From the NCBI RefSeq assembly GCF_017426725.1, contig NZ_JAERMS010000007.1, positions 36,891 to 100,890 on the forward strand: a stretch of DNA of 64,000 bases. The letters run 5' to 3'. This DNA is from Prevotella illustrans (lineage in GTDB: Bacteria > Bacteroidota > Bacteroidia > Bacteroidales > Bacteroidaceae). Below are positions 44,094 through 52,942 of this stretch, piece by piece. A model generated the notes under the pieces. That model was given only the letters and a program-made list of their open reading frames with translations. It was not told the DNA's origin and made no database searches. The translations under genes were made by a program, and so were the position numbers. Position 1 is the stretch's first letter. Each line of letters begins with the position of its first letter.

Positions 44094-45911
44094 ATGACTA
44101 AAAACCTATTTCTCTTATCGTTATGTATGATAGCTGCCACAGCCGGTCATGCCCAGACAACAGCGCCAGAGCCTATTGCGCCATTACCGGAACCACGCCA
44201 AGTGGCTTGGCAACAGCTCGAAACCTACGCGTTCGTGCACTTCGGTCCCAACACTTTCAATGATCGCGAATGGGGATATGGCGACGCCAACCTCAATACG
44301 TTCGCTCCTACCCGACTTGATTGTGAGCAATGGGCCCGCACGGCTAAGGCTGCCGGGCTGAAAGGAATCATCCTGACAGCCAAACATCATGATGGTTTTT
44401 GTCTGTGGCCTTCGAAATATACCGACTATAGCGTGCGTAATACCCCTTATAAAGATGGTAAAGGCGATATTGTGGGCGAACTGGCGACAGCTTGCAAGAA
44501 GTATGGTTTGAAGCTCGGACTCTACCTTTCGCCTTGGGATCGCCATCAAGCGTTTTACGGCACCGACCTCTATCGCGAGTATTTCTACGCGCAACTCACG
44601 GAATTACTGACCCAGTATGGTCCCTTGTTTGAGGTGTGGTTCGACGGCGCTAACGGCGGCGATGGCTGGTATGGCGGCGCTAAGGAGACGAGAAAGATAG
44701 ACAATCGCACCTATTATGATTTTCCACAGGCGTGGAAGTTGGTCGACAAGCTGCAACCCGAAGCCATTATCTTCAGCGACGAAGGTCCGGGATGCCGCTG
44801 GGTAGGTAATGAGAACGGTTATGCCTTCGCCACCAATTGGTCGTTCTTGCGCAGCAAGGATGTCTATCCCGGCTACTCCAAGCACTGGGAATTGCAGCAG
44901 GGACATGCCGATGGCGATAAATGGGTGCCTGCGGAGTGTGACGTTTCTATCCGTCCGGGATGGTTCTATCATGCGTCTGAAGACAGTAAAGTGAAGACTG
45001 TGGACCATCTGGTAGACCTATACTATCGCAGTGTGGGACATAACGGAACACTTCTTCTCAATCTACCGGTCAACCGTGAAGGCTTGGTTCATCAGATCGA
45101 TTCCACCCATTTGGTAAAATTCTACAAACAGATTACCGCAGAACTAAAGACAAACCTTATCAAACAGGCCAAGGTGACAGCCACCAACACGCGCAGTTCT
45201 GCTTTTGCTCCCGGCAAGATGACCGACGATGACTTCAACACCTATTGGGCAACAAAGGATGGAACCTCTACGGGTGACATTCTGATCAAGTTTGGCAAAC
45301 TGCAGAAAGTAAATCGTCTGAAACTCCAAGAATATATTCCTTTGGGTCAGCGGGTACGTAAGTTCGAAGTGGAATATCTTAATGGTAAGCAATGGCTACC
45401 CATTCAGATGAACGAAGAGACCACCACAATAGGTTACCGGCGCCTTCTCCGCTTCAAAACGATACAGACCAAGGCCATCAGAATACGAATTACCGACGCG
45501 CGCGGCCCACTCTGTATCAATGAGATCGGTGCTTACTACGCCCCCAACGCCAAGGAAGTCTATGTCGAAAAGGCCGAAGACGTGAACGGACTGGCTTATA
45601 CCGAAGCCGACCGGACTGACAATACCGTCACCTTTGATTTAGGGAAAACACAGAACATACGTTCGTTCTTCTACATTCCTAATCCTGAAATGAAAGGGCT
45701 TGGACTGGTTTCCAATTATGAAATATCAGTAGGTAATAGTCTTGACAATATGAAAGTCGTAGCCTCGGGCGAATTTTCCAACATCCGCAACAACCCCGTG
45801 ATGCAGTCGGTTTATTTCACTCCGGTCAATGCCCGCTACGTCATGCTGCGTGCTACGCGTATGGTGACCGACGGCGATAAACTCAACGATTTGAAAATAG
45901 CCATCCGGTAA
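44094..45911 (+). CDS. Alpha-L-fucosidase (GH29) with C-terminal carbohydrate-binding domains
   Basis: A secreted glycosidase that removes fucose from glycans. The start is the ATG at 44094 (MTKNLFLLSL), giving 605 residues with a signal peptide ending at about AGHAQ. The GH29 barrel shows FVHFGPNTFNDREWG, ILTAKHHDGFCLWPS and the nucleophile Asp in FEVWFDGANG. Two F5/8C-like modules follow (residues about 355-470 and 480-605, with DDFNTYWAT and LCINEIGAYY). The layout suggests release of fucose from host glycans. No SusC/D pair is adjacent. Confidence 0.92.
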   Translation: MTKNLFLLSLCMIAATAGHAQTTAPEPIAPLPEPRQVAWQQLETYAFVHFGPNTFNDREWGYGDANLNTFAPTRLDCEQWARTAKAAGLKGIILTAKHHDGFCLWPSKYTDYSVRNTPYKDGKGDIVGELATACKKYGLKLGLYLSPWDRHQAFYGTDLYREYFYAQLTELLTQYGPLFEVWFDGANGGDGWYGGAKETRKIDNRTYYDFPQAWKLVDKLQPEAIIFSDEGPGCRWVGNENGYAFATNWSFLRSKDVYPGYSKHWELQQGHADGDKWVPAECDVSIRPGWFYHASEDSKVKTVDHLVDLYYRSVGHNGTLLLNLPVNREGLVHQIDSTHLVKFYKQITAELKTNLIKQAKVTATNTRSSAFAPGKMTDDDFNTYWATKDGTSTGDILIKFGKLQKVNRLKLQEYIPLGQRVRKFEVEYLNGKQWLPIQMNEETTTIGYRRLLRFKTIQTKAIRIRITDARGPLCINEIGAYYAPNAKEVYVEKAEDVNGLAYTEADRTDNTVTFDLGKTQNIRSFFYIPNPEMKGLGLVSNYEISVGNSLDNMKVVASGEFSNIRNNPVMQSVYFTPVNARYVMLRATRMVTDGDKLNDLKIAIR

Positions 45912-45953
45912 TGATTCCGGATGATCTAAAATCTTCTAAAAAGAGTCTAAAAT

Positions 45954-45997
45954 AGCAAGAGGGCGCTCCCGTTGTGGGGCGCCCTCTTGCTGTTTTA
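45954..45997. terminator. Bidirectional terminator between the fucosidase and P-type ATPase genes
   Basis: A 13-bp perfect GC-rich stem (45954-45966 with 45979-45991), with GTTTTAT on the plus side and TATTTTAGA on the minus side. It serves the convergent genes. Confidence 0.85.
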
Positions 45998-46020
45998 TAG
46001 GAGGAATGGAGGGGAGACGC

Positions 46021-47907
46021 TCATTGCCTGAGCGCACGCATGGCATTGAGCACGGCCAATACCATGACACCTACGTCGGCAAAGACCGCCAGACCCATCG
46101 AGGCCAGGCCGCCCGTAGCCAGAATCAGCACGGCCACTTTAATGCCGATGGCAAACCAAGCGTTCTGGCGGGCGATGCCGATGGTGCGTCGGGCTATACG
46201 AATGGCCGTGGCAATCTTCGACGGCTTGTCGTCCATCAGTACCACGTCGGCGGCTTCGATGGCCGCGTCAGACCCTAAGCTGCCCATGGCAATGCCGATA
46301 TCGGCGCGGGCCAACACGGGCGCGTCGTTGATACCGTCGCCCACAAAGGCCAACCGGCCCGTTCTGGCAGTTTCGCCGAGCAATTTCTCGACAGCTTTCA
46401 CCTTATCGGCCGGCAGCAGTTCGGCGTGATACTCATCCAAATGGAGCTGGCCGGCAACGTGTTCGGCCACTTCCCGCCGGTCGCCCGTCAGCATGACGGT
46501 ACGCGCTACGCCCAGTGCCTTCAGCCGACTGACGGCTTCCTCGGCGTCGGTCTTCAGCCTATCGGCGATAACGACGTGGCCCGCGTATTCGCCATCGACG
46601 GCCACATGCACCACGGTACCTGCGTTTTGTCGACATTTGGGACACGCGTGCAACCGCGCGCCGATGGCTTCCATCATCTTCTCGTTGCCCACGCAGACGG
46701 TCTGTCCGTTCACTCGGGCCCGTATACCCTGACCGGCAATCTCCTCAACATTCTCCACCGAGCAGCTGTCGTGTTCATTCGGATAGGCCGTTCGCAGGCT
46801 GGCAGCGATGGGATGGGTGGAGTAGCGTTCCACGTGGGCCGCCAGATGGAGCAGTTCCGTGGGACTGAGACGGTCGGGATGAACCGCGTCGACCGCGAAC
46901 TCACCTCGCGTAAGCGTTCCCGTCTTGTCGAAAACGACGGTGCGGGTCTTGGCCAGCGCGTCCATGAAGTTACCGCCTTTGATGAGTATACCATGGCGCG
47001 AGGCGCCGCCAATGCCCGCGAAAAACGTCAGCGGGATGGAAATGACCAGCGCGCAGGGACACGATACCACGAGGAACGTGAGCGCCCGATAGAGCCATGT
47101 GGGGAAGGCGACGGCGTAATGATCGGCAAAGAGGGGCGGCACGATGGCCAAAGCGACGGCCAGCAACACGACGGCGGGCGTGTAGACATGGGCGAACCGG
47201 CGGATGAACGTTTCGCTGCGCGACTTGTTCTCGCCCGCGCTTTCCACTAAGTTGATAATCTTCGTGGCGGTCGACTCGCCGAAAGTCTTTTCCGCTTTCA
47301 CCTTCAGCAGGCCCGAAATATTAACACATCCGGAGACAACCTCATCGCCCCGGCCCACGTCGCGCGGCATACTCTCGCCCGTCAGCGCTACGGTGTTGAG
47401 GGCCGAGCTGCCTTCGACGACCCTTCCGTCCAGCGGAATCTTCTCTCCGGGTTTCACGATAATCGTTTCGCCCACCCGCACTTCTTCCGGACTCACCGTC
47501 ACCACGCTGCCTTCGCGCTCCACATTGGCCGTATCGGGACGGAGGTCCATCATCTTCGAAATAGAGTCTCGGCTCTTGTCTTCGGCATAATCCTCGAAGA
47601 GTTCGCCCAGCTGGAAGAAGAGCATAACGAAGACCGCTTCGGGCATTTGCTGCTCGGCACCGGGCAGAAAGCCGATGAGCAGCGCGCCGATGGTGGCAAT
47701 GCTCATGAGAAAATCCTCGTCGAACGGATCGCCCTCGGTGATTCCTTCCCAGGCTTCGGCCAGCACGTCATAACCAATCAACAGATAGGGCACCATGTAA
47801 ACGAGCAGGAGTTGCCACATCTGCAAGTGTAAAGTGCGCTCGGCCAGATAAGCTACGCCCAGTAGCACGGCCGTCAAAATGATTCTCAGTAGTTTCTTAT
47901 TCATCAT
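46021..47907 (-). CDS. Heavy-metal P1B-type ATPase (zinc/cadmium type)
   Basis: A 628-residue ATP-driven metal exporter. Motifs: TGES actuator, SCPCALVIS in the sixth membrane helix, DKTGTLTRGE with the phosphorylated Asp, and the HP locus STHPIAAS. GDGINDAP, a late-helix Lys in FAIGIKVAV and the DVG motif near the C-terminus also fit the Zn/Cd/Pb class (P1B-2). There is no N-terminal metal-binding domain. A CPKC pair in the nucleotide domain (LHACPKCRQ) is unusual and may be an extra metal site. Promoter with a palindrome at 47965-47999. Confidence 0.92.
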   Translation of the reverse strand: MMNKKLLRIILTAVLLGVAYLAERTLHLQMWQLLLVYMVPYLLIGYDVLAEAWEGITEGDPFDEDFLMSIATIGALLIGFLPGAEQQMPEAVFVMLFFQLGELFEDYAEDKSRDSISKMMDLRPDTANVEREGSVVTVSPEEVRVGETIIVKPGEKIPLDGRVVEGSSALNTVALTGESMPRDVGRGDEVVSGCVNISGLLKVKAEKTFGESTATKIINLVESAGENKSRSETFIRRFAHVYTPAVVLLAVALAIVPPLFADHYAVAFPTWLYRALTFLVVSCPCALVISIPLTFFAGIGGASRHGILIKGGNFMDALAKTRTVVFDKTGTLTRGEFAVDAVHPDRLSPTELLHLAAHVERYSTHPIAASLRTAYPNEHDSCSVENVEEIAGQGIRARVNGQTVCVGNEKMMEAIGARLHACPKCRQNAGTVVHVAVDGEYAGHVVIADRLKTDAEEAVSRLKALGVARTVMLTGDRREVAEHVAGQLHLDEYHAELLPADKVKAVEKLLGETARTGRLAFVGDGINDAPVLARADIGIAMGSLGSDAAIEAADVVLMDDKPSKIATAIRIARRTIGIARQNAWFAIGIKVAVLILATGGLASMGLAVFADVGVMVLAVLNAMRALRQ

Positions 47908-47964
47908 GTTTAACTATAAGTTTGCGAATAAACGGCAAAGGACTGTTTTCCCTTTACGCTGTCG

Positions 47965-47999
47965 CAAAGGTAAAATATATTTCGTGCAACCGGGTTGCA
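47965..47999 (-). promoter_or_regulatory. P-type ATPase promoter with palindromic operator candidate
   Basis: TACCTTTG (47965-47972) on the minus strand is the -7 box. TGCAACCGGGTTGCA, a 15-bp palindrome (47985-47999), lies 12 bp upstream, where the -33 box would be. This suggests a metal-responsive repressor or MerR-like site. The regulator is not in the window. Confidence 0.5.
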
Positions 48000-48054
48000 A
48001 ACTTGCGTTCGGGCAGCCTTCATCGTAAACAACGTTTAAATTTCGTGACATTTT

Positions 48055-48091
48055 TGTCAGCATAAGTAAATTATTTTAAACTATGCTGACA
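48055..48091. promoter_or_regulatory. 10-bp inverted repeat upstream of hsp20
   Basis: TGTCAGCATA (48055-48064) and TATGCTGACA (48082-48091) with a 17-bp AT-rich spacer. Could be an operator or a hairpin. It does not match the CIRCE consensus. The rest of 47908-48226 shows no gene; GGAGG just before the hsp20 start is an unusually strong ribosome site for this group. Confidence 0.4.
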
Positions 48092-48226
48092 GCCTTGGCG
48101 TAGGTCTGGCGCACAAGGGGCATGGCATGTTTGTTGCACGATAACCGGTGAAGCTGATGAGAGCCGTAAAAAGCTTGTAAATCAGTTCGTTAAAATGTTT
48201 AATTAAAAATATAATCGGAGGTATTT

Positions 48227-48667
48227 ATGATGTTGTTTCCAGTATTAAGATCGAATGATTGGCTTGACAATGCTTTCAATGATTTCTTTGACAACAGGGC
48301 ATTGGCCAGAATGAACGCTACGGCTCCGGCCGTCAACGTAAAAGAAGACGAAAAGAGCTATACGATGGAGATAGCCGTTCCGGGAATCAAGAAAGAATTC
48401 TGCAGGGTGGCCATCAATGATGACGGCGACTTGGAATTGGCCATCGAGAACAAGATGGAGCACAAGGAGGAAAACAAGGGCGAAAAGAAAGAGCATTATT
48501 TGCGTCGCGAGTTTTCTTATTCCAACTATCAACAGGTTTATACGCTGCCTGACGACGTGGATAAAGAGCATATCTCGGCCAAGGTGAACAATGGCGTGCT
48601 GACCATCGACATGCCTAAGTTGGCAAAGGCGGAGAAGAAAATCCAGCGTAGCATTACCGTCGGATAG
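48227..48667 (+). CDS. Small heat shock protein (Hsp20/alpha-crystallin)
   Basis: An ATP-independent holdase, 146 residues. The alpha-crystallin domain spans about residues 35-138 (PAVNVKEDEKSYTMEIAVPGI, EFSYSNYQQVYTLPDDVD and the C-terminal NNGVLTIDMPK). Start by ATG at 48227 with GGAGG 6 bp ahead; a second ATG follows immediately. Likely stress-induced, with an inverted repeat at 48055-48091 upstream. Confidence 0.94.
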   Translation: MMLFPVLRSNDWLDNAFNDFFDNRALARMNATAPAVNVKEDEKSYTMEIAVPGIKKEFCRVAINDDGDLELAIENKMEHKEENKGEKKEHYLRREFSYSNYQQVYTLPDDVDKEHISAKVNNGVLTIDMPKLAKAEKKIQRSITVG

Positions 48668-48720
48668 CATGTCGCATACGGGCCTGTGGCTGCGCCACGG
48701 TGCTCGGGAATAACAAAGAA

Positions 48721-48766
48721 AAGCTTTTGAAAAGGGATGAAGGGTCCTCTTTTCAAAAGCTTTTTT
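48721..48766 (+). terminator. Intrinsic terminator after hsp20
   Basis: A 14-bp perfect stem (48721-48734 with 48749-48762) running into TTTTTT at 48761-48766. Confidence 0.9.
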
Positions 48767-48785
48767 CGTTTGTATGGGCGCAAGA

Positions 48786-51380
48786 TCAGAGCTTCTGCGC
48801 CACCTTCACGATTTGCTCGCCCAGGCCGATGGTGTAGCCTTGACTTACGAAGACCACGCGGTTGAACGTGTCGGCAATGACAAACATCGGCAGCTGCGTC
48901 TCGTTTTTCAGTTTCATCTGCGTGGCTATCTGATGCTTGATCTTACCATCGCGGTCGATACCGAAGATGGTGTTCCGAGGCAACGAACCGAATTCGGCCT
49001 TGTTGAACTTCTGTGCCGCGGCCTCGTTCTCGAAAAGCAGCACGAACGGGCGACCCCATTGGTCGAGCTTGTCTTTCAGTTTGGCGATGTCGTGCAGGGC
49101 ATGATTGGTGGGTTCCTGACCTACGCCGAGCACGCCGATGACGAAGTAGCCGCGGCCCGTCTGCGAGAGAACGCTCACTTCCTTACCGTCTTTTATCAGC
49201 TTCGACTCGCTGTCGAAGTTGCCGATGACCTTGACGCCGTCGGTCGTTTCACGTATCTTCAGGTCGACATGCGTCGTCTTTCCCGCCTCAACACCGAAGA
49301 TGGTGTTGCGGGCCAGTACGCTTCCGTCGGCCAATCGCTGTCCCGTAACGAGCAGATAGGTGCCTTCGTCCAGCGGGGTTCCGTCCTTGAAGACGCCGGC
49401 CCATGAGGTGCCGCCACCCATATCGACCTGTCCTTCGTCAAAGTTAAGCAGTTGCGTGCGCCCGTCGACAATCTTGCTGATGGTGAAATAGCTGTAATAC
49501 TTGGGATTATCCAGCAGAGGCGTGGGCCGGTAGTCGAGCACGAGCGTACCGGTGCGGGCCACCGATGGCGTGGTTTGGTTGAAATTGACATCCATCCATC
49601 GGCCGTCGTGGCGGTATTGCACCTTTTGGGTGACGACGTCTTTCCGCGCTTCGATATCGAGACTGCGGGCCAGGTCAACGAAGAAGATGTCGCGTGAGCG
49701 CGCGTCGGTCAGCCGTGATTTCCAAACACCCATCGGCGTCTGCGGAATACGCATGGCACGCGTGTCCGGATTCAGTTTGACATGCGTGCGAATCCAGTCT
49801 ACCAGCAAGGCCGGATTTTGCCGGAAACGCTGGCGGTCGGCCGCGCTGAAAGCGTCGTAAAGAGCCTGCTTGAAAGGCAAAATGACGAGTTCGTCCTCTA
49901 CGCGCGGACTCAACTGGTCGCTCTTCGCGTTCATGTTGTCGTCGAGAATGTCGCGTTGCATGTCGCGCAGATCCTTGTTGCTCAGCGTGGAGAGCAAGTC
50001 CATCGCCCTTTCCTGGCGGTCGGCGTTCTGTTCTATGAAGTCTTTGATGACCCGCCAGTTGCCGCGTGCCTTGACAAGATAAGGTATGGCTTGGGGATAA
50101 GCATAACCTTTCAGGCTTTCCTCGGTGGGGAAGGTGGCGATGTAAGCGTTGCGAAGGGAGTCTTCGAAGGCGAAACGACGGTCGTTTTCCCGGCGTTGCG
50201 CCGGCGTGACGGCGGGCAGATTGGCCTTTTCAGACGGCGGGACGATGTTAATGTCCTGCCCCGTCAGGCGCGTAGACCGGTCATAATCGAGTTTGATGGT
50301 GATGAGCTTGTCCTTTCCGAACGAGGCCTTGGCATAGCCGAAGCGGCCGTTCTTCGACGCCCAGACGAGCATGTCGCCTTCACCGGCCGTGAGAAAGGTC
50401 TCGCCCTTGGCGTTGGTATATTTGGAAGCGGCCGTGTAGAATTCGGCGTAATTATAGATTTTGAAGTCTACGCGCGCGTCGTTCACGGGCTTGCCGTTTC
50501 GGTCTACCACCTTGAAGTCGGTCCGCGCCGAACTGCCGTAGTTGTCGATGAGGTTGATTTCGGTGAAGTTGCCCGTGCGAAGCATTACTTCCTCCGGTCC
50601 GCGATAGTCGCCGAAAGCCCGGGTGTGCATCAGCATGGCTCTCGAAGCCGGCGCGTTGAACCATCCCAAGTTCAGCACGGGCTCGGGCTCGCAGGCTCCC
50701 AGGAAGTACCACTTGCCGTCGGCCCACGCTTCCACCCACGCGTGGTTGTCGTCGGTGTGTGCCCATCGCGGCGTATAGACCTGTCGGGCGGGAATGCCGA
50801 TGGAGCGGAGGGCGGCCACGGTGAACGTACTTTCCTCGCCGCAACGGCCCCGGCCCGTGCGAATACTCTGCAACGGCGAGGATGTGCGGGCGTCTGACGG
50901 CTCGTAGGTGACATGCTCGTGGCACCAGTGGTTCACTTCAAGAATGGCGTCTTTCATCGACAGCCCCTTGACGCGCTGTTTCAGTTCTTTATAAAACAAG
51001 GCACGCGAATCGTCGAGCGGTTCGTTGTTGACACGCATGGGCACTACGAAGTGGCGGAAGAGCAGTTCGGGCACTTGTTTTCCCCACGTCATCTCGCGTC
51101 GGGTCTGCAAGGCGGTGCGCACATTGTTAAGATGATAGGCCGTAGGATAGTCGGTAGCGTCGGCCACAGGCATGTAAGCATAGAGAAACCGCAGAGCTTC
51201 CTGCTCCTCGGGCGTCACTTTAAGTCCCTTGATGTTGTAGAACTGCGCGCCAATCAGCTTCATCTTTTGCTGAAAAGCGGTCTCGGTTTTCTGGCGGTAA
51301 GCCGCGTCGGTAATGAAATGCTGCGCATGCGAAGTAATCGTCATGGCGAAAAACAGCAGAGATAGATATGCTTTTTTCAT
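48786..51380 (-). CDS. Secreted transglutaminase-like protein with C-terminal thioredoxin-like region
   Basis: An 864-residue exported protein (signal peptide to about residue 19, TSHAQ). The transglutaminase-like core has the Cys in TGRGRCGEESTF and the His in DDNHAWVEAWADGKWYF; the third residue, usually Asp, is not clear (GACEPEP). Beta-sandwich segments follow (NGKPVNDARVDFKIY). The last 120 residues (GYFVIGVLGVGQEPTNHALH to the end) look like a thioredoxin-type fold without the CxxC. Possible protein or peptide cleavage or cross-linking in the periplasm. Its start overlaps the cutC stop by 4 bp, so the two are coupled. Confidence 0.8.
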   Translation of the reverse strand: MKKAYLSLLFFAMTITSHAQHFITDAAYRQKTETAFQQKMKLIGAQFYNIKGLKVTPEEQEALRFLYAYMPVADATDYPTAYHLNNVRTALQTRREMTWGKQVPELLFRHFVVPMRVNNEPLDDSRALFYKELKQRVKGLSMKDAILEVNHWCHEHVTYEPSDARTSSPLQSIRTGRGRCGEESTFTVAALRSIGIPARQVYTPRWAHTDDNHAWVEAWADGKWYFLGACEPEPVLNLGWFNAPASRAMLMHTRAFGDYRGPEEVMLRTGNFTEINLIDNYGSSARTDFKVVDRNGKPVNDARVDFKIYNYAEFYTAASKYTNAKGETFLTAGEGDMLVWASKNGRFGYAKASFGKDKLITIKLDYDRSTRLTGQDINIVPPSEKANLPAVTPAQRRENDRRFAFEDSLRNAYIATFPTEESLKGYAYPQAIPYLVKARGNWRVIKDFIEQNADRQERAMDLLSTLSNKDLRDMQRDILDDNMNAKSDQLSPRVEDELVILPFKQALYDAFSAADRQRFRQNPALLVDWIRTHVKLNPDTRAMRIPQTPMGVWKSRLTDARSRDIFFVDLARSLDIEARKDVVTQKVQYRHDGRWMDVNFNQTTPSVARTGTLVLDYRPTPLLDNPKYYSYFTISKIVDGRTQLLNFDEGQVDMGGGTSWAGVFKDGTPLDEGTYLLVTGQRLADGSVLARNTIFGVEAGKTTHVDLKIRETTDGVKVIGNFDSESKLIKDGKEVSVLSQTGRGYFVIGVLGVGQEPTNHALHDIAKLKDKLDQWGRPFVLLFENEAAAQKFNKAEFGSLPRNTIFGIDRDGKIKHQIATQMKLKNETQLPMFVIADTFNRVVFVSQGYTIGLGEQIVKVAQKL

Positions 51381-52126
51381 AATAATTGATTAATCGTATT
51401 TTTTACGCGTTGTTCGGTGGTGAGCATGAGATTAGCTTCTTCGGCCCCCTTTGCGCCCATATAAACGGACGGATTGAAATAAGTCATGCGGCTGGGTTGT
51501 GGTTCGCGGGCCGAGAAATGGAAGTTTCTGACGCCCGTTTCACGTCCGATCACAGCGATATTCTGTTCGTTGACACCGCAACCGGCCATGATTTTCAGGC
51601 GTTCACCTGCCTTTTCGTTCAGTTGTCGCAGTAGCGCGATGCCTTGGTCGGCCGTAGGTTGCTGTCCCGAAGTGAGGATGCGGTCGAAACCTAAATCAAT
51701 GATGTCTTCCAAGGCTTGCAACGGTTGGCAACAACGGTCGAATGCCCGATGGAACGTGGCGTGCATCTCACCGACGTGCTGCATCAGTAGGGCGTTGGCC
51801 TCACGGTCGACGAACCCATCGGGAGTGAGACAACCGAAGACTACACCGTCCACGCCAAGCTCCCGACACAGGTCGATATCCATGACCATGCGCTCTATTT
51901 CGAGTGGCGAATAGAGAAAATCACCGCCTCGGTTGCGAATGATGACATGCAACCGGGTCGCTTTGAGCAGCCGACGGGCCATCTTGATTTCGCCGTAAGA
52001 AGGGGTCGTGCCGCCTTCAGGAATGCCGGCACACAGTTCCACACGGTCGGCACCGGCCAGTTGAGCCTGAACGCAGCTCTCGACACTGTTGGCGCAGACC
52101 TCGATTTCAAATTCGTTGCGATTCAT
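51377..52126 (-). CDS. cutC: CutC family protein
   Basis: A 249-residue TIM-barrel protein of the CutC family, first linked to copper tolerance; its biochemical role remains debated. Motifs are EVCANSVESCVQAQLAGADRVELC, GGTTPSYGEI, HVIIRNRGGDFLYS and MHATFHRAFD. The family's full length is present. Overlaps the next gene by 4 bp. Near the metal ATPase only at a distance, so no clear metal cluster. Confidence 0.92.
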   Translation of the reverse strand: MNRNEFEIEVCANSVESCVQAQLAGADRVELCAGIPEGGTTPSYGEIKMARRLLKATRLHVIIRNRGGDFLYSPLEIERMVMDIDLCRELGVDGVVFGCLTPDGFVDREANALLMQHVGEMHATFHRAFDRCCQPLQALEDIIDLGFDRILTSGQQPTADQGIALLRQLNEKAGERLKIMAGCGVNEQNIAVIGRETGVRNFHFSAREPQPSRMTYFNPSVYMGAKGAEEANLMLTTEQRVKNTINQLL

Positions 52127-52162
52127 AAAGGCAGTTTTTACCGTTTAGGATGATTGACTTTG

Positions 52163-52170
52163 CAAAGCTA
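52163..52170 (-). promoter_or_regulatory. -7 box TAGCTTTG of cutC
   Basis: TAGCTTTG on the minus strand, 36 bp before the ATG. Confidence 0.45.
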
Positions 52171-52289
52171 CTAAATTTATTTTAATACGGAACGATTTAG
52201 CCATAAAACTCTTAAAGGATGGAAGGAGTTTAGGTATAAGATTATTTTGCCGGCCTATCGACGGGAGAATTGCTTTATTAAATCCATAG

Positions 52290-52640
52290 GTCAACGCTTG
52301 CCATAAAATCTTCCGCAAGTGCTGAAATAATTTTACAAAAGGCTGAAAATGCAGGCGTTATTTCAAAATAATCAGACAACGGGCTGAAATAAGCGATTCT
52401 ACGACGTTTTTTGTATTTAACTCATAATCAGTTAATTACATAAAAATACCCCTTTCTTTGCCCCAAACACCTCTGTCAAAACATGGCTTTTACACGTTAA
52501 TTGTGGCCTTTTTACCGGCTAAAAGCACTGCAATGACGGGCTAAAAGCACTGCTTTGGGAGCGTAAAAGCATAACGATGACCCGTCAAAACATAAAAATC
52601 ACGTTCCGTTGAAGGCATTTTCAGCTCTCAAACGGTAAAG
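52290..52640 (+). repeat. Family-1 intergenic module, copy E (diverged), with 22-bp array
   Basis: The most diverged of the longer copies. Recognised by AAATAAGCGATTCTACGA at about 52388 and six 22-bp units starting at 52476, 52498, 52520, 52542, 52564 and 52586. It occupies the divergent cutC/rsmA gap together with a family-2 copy. No gene lies in 52127-52882. Confidence 0.75.
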
Positions 52641-52729
52641 AAGGGGGCGGCAATCACACTATTTGAACAATTTTTTCAGACACTTTTTCGGTAATATTTT
52701 TATACAAAAGGCAAATAACATTTCACATG

Positions 52730-52892
52730 TTTGACATAAAGACATAAAGCTAATCACATTTCACATTAGCTTTATGTCTTTCTTGGCCGCTTGCGGCCCT
52801 TATGTCTTTGTTCCCCGTTGACAGAAAAATATGTCCTTATGTCTTTATGTCCTTAAAAACAACATGAGGAAAATATGTCCTTATGTCAAAGA
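52730..52892. repeat. Family-2 repeat, copy 2, with hairpins
   Basis: Contains a perfect 17-bp inverted repeat (52738-52754 with 52765-52781, AAAGACATAAAGCTAAT and its complement). The GGCCGC-TT-GCGGCC hairpin is at 52785-52798. TTATGTC(TTTATGTC) blocks run up to the rsmA promoter. Confidence 0.85.
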
Positions 52893-52908
52893 ATCGAAAA
52901 GAAATTCG

Positions 52909-52916
52909 TACTTTTG
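52909..52916 (+). promoter_or_regulatory. -7 box TACTTTTG of rsmA
   Basis: TACTTTTG, 26 bp before the ATG at 52943. The upstream half of the promoter is next to the end of a family-2 repeat. Confidence 0.5.
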
Positions 52917-52942
52917 CAGCCGATTATCAACCCCATTATCGG

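Noticed and set aside
48055..48091. CIRCE element for hsp20
   Set aside because: The inverted repeat TGTCAGCATA does not match TTAGCACTC-N9-GAGTGCTAA and the spacer is 17 bp.
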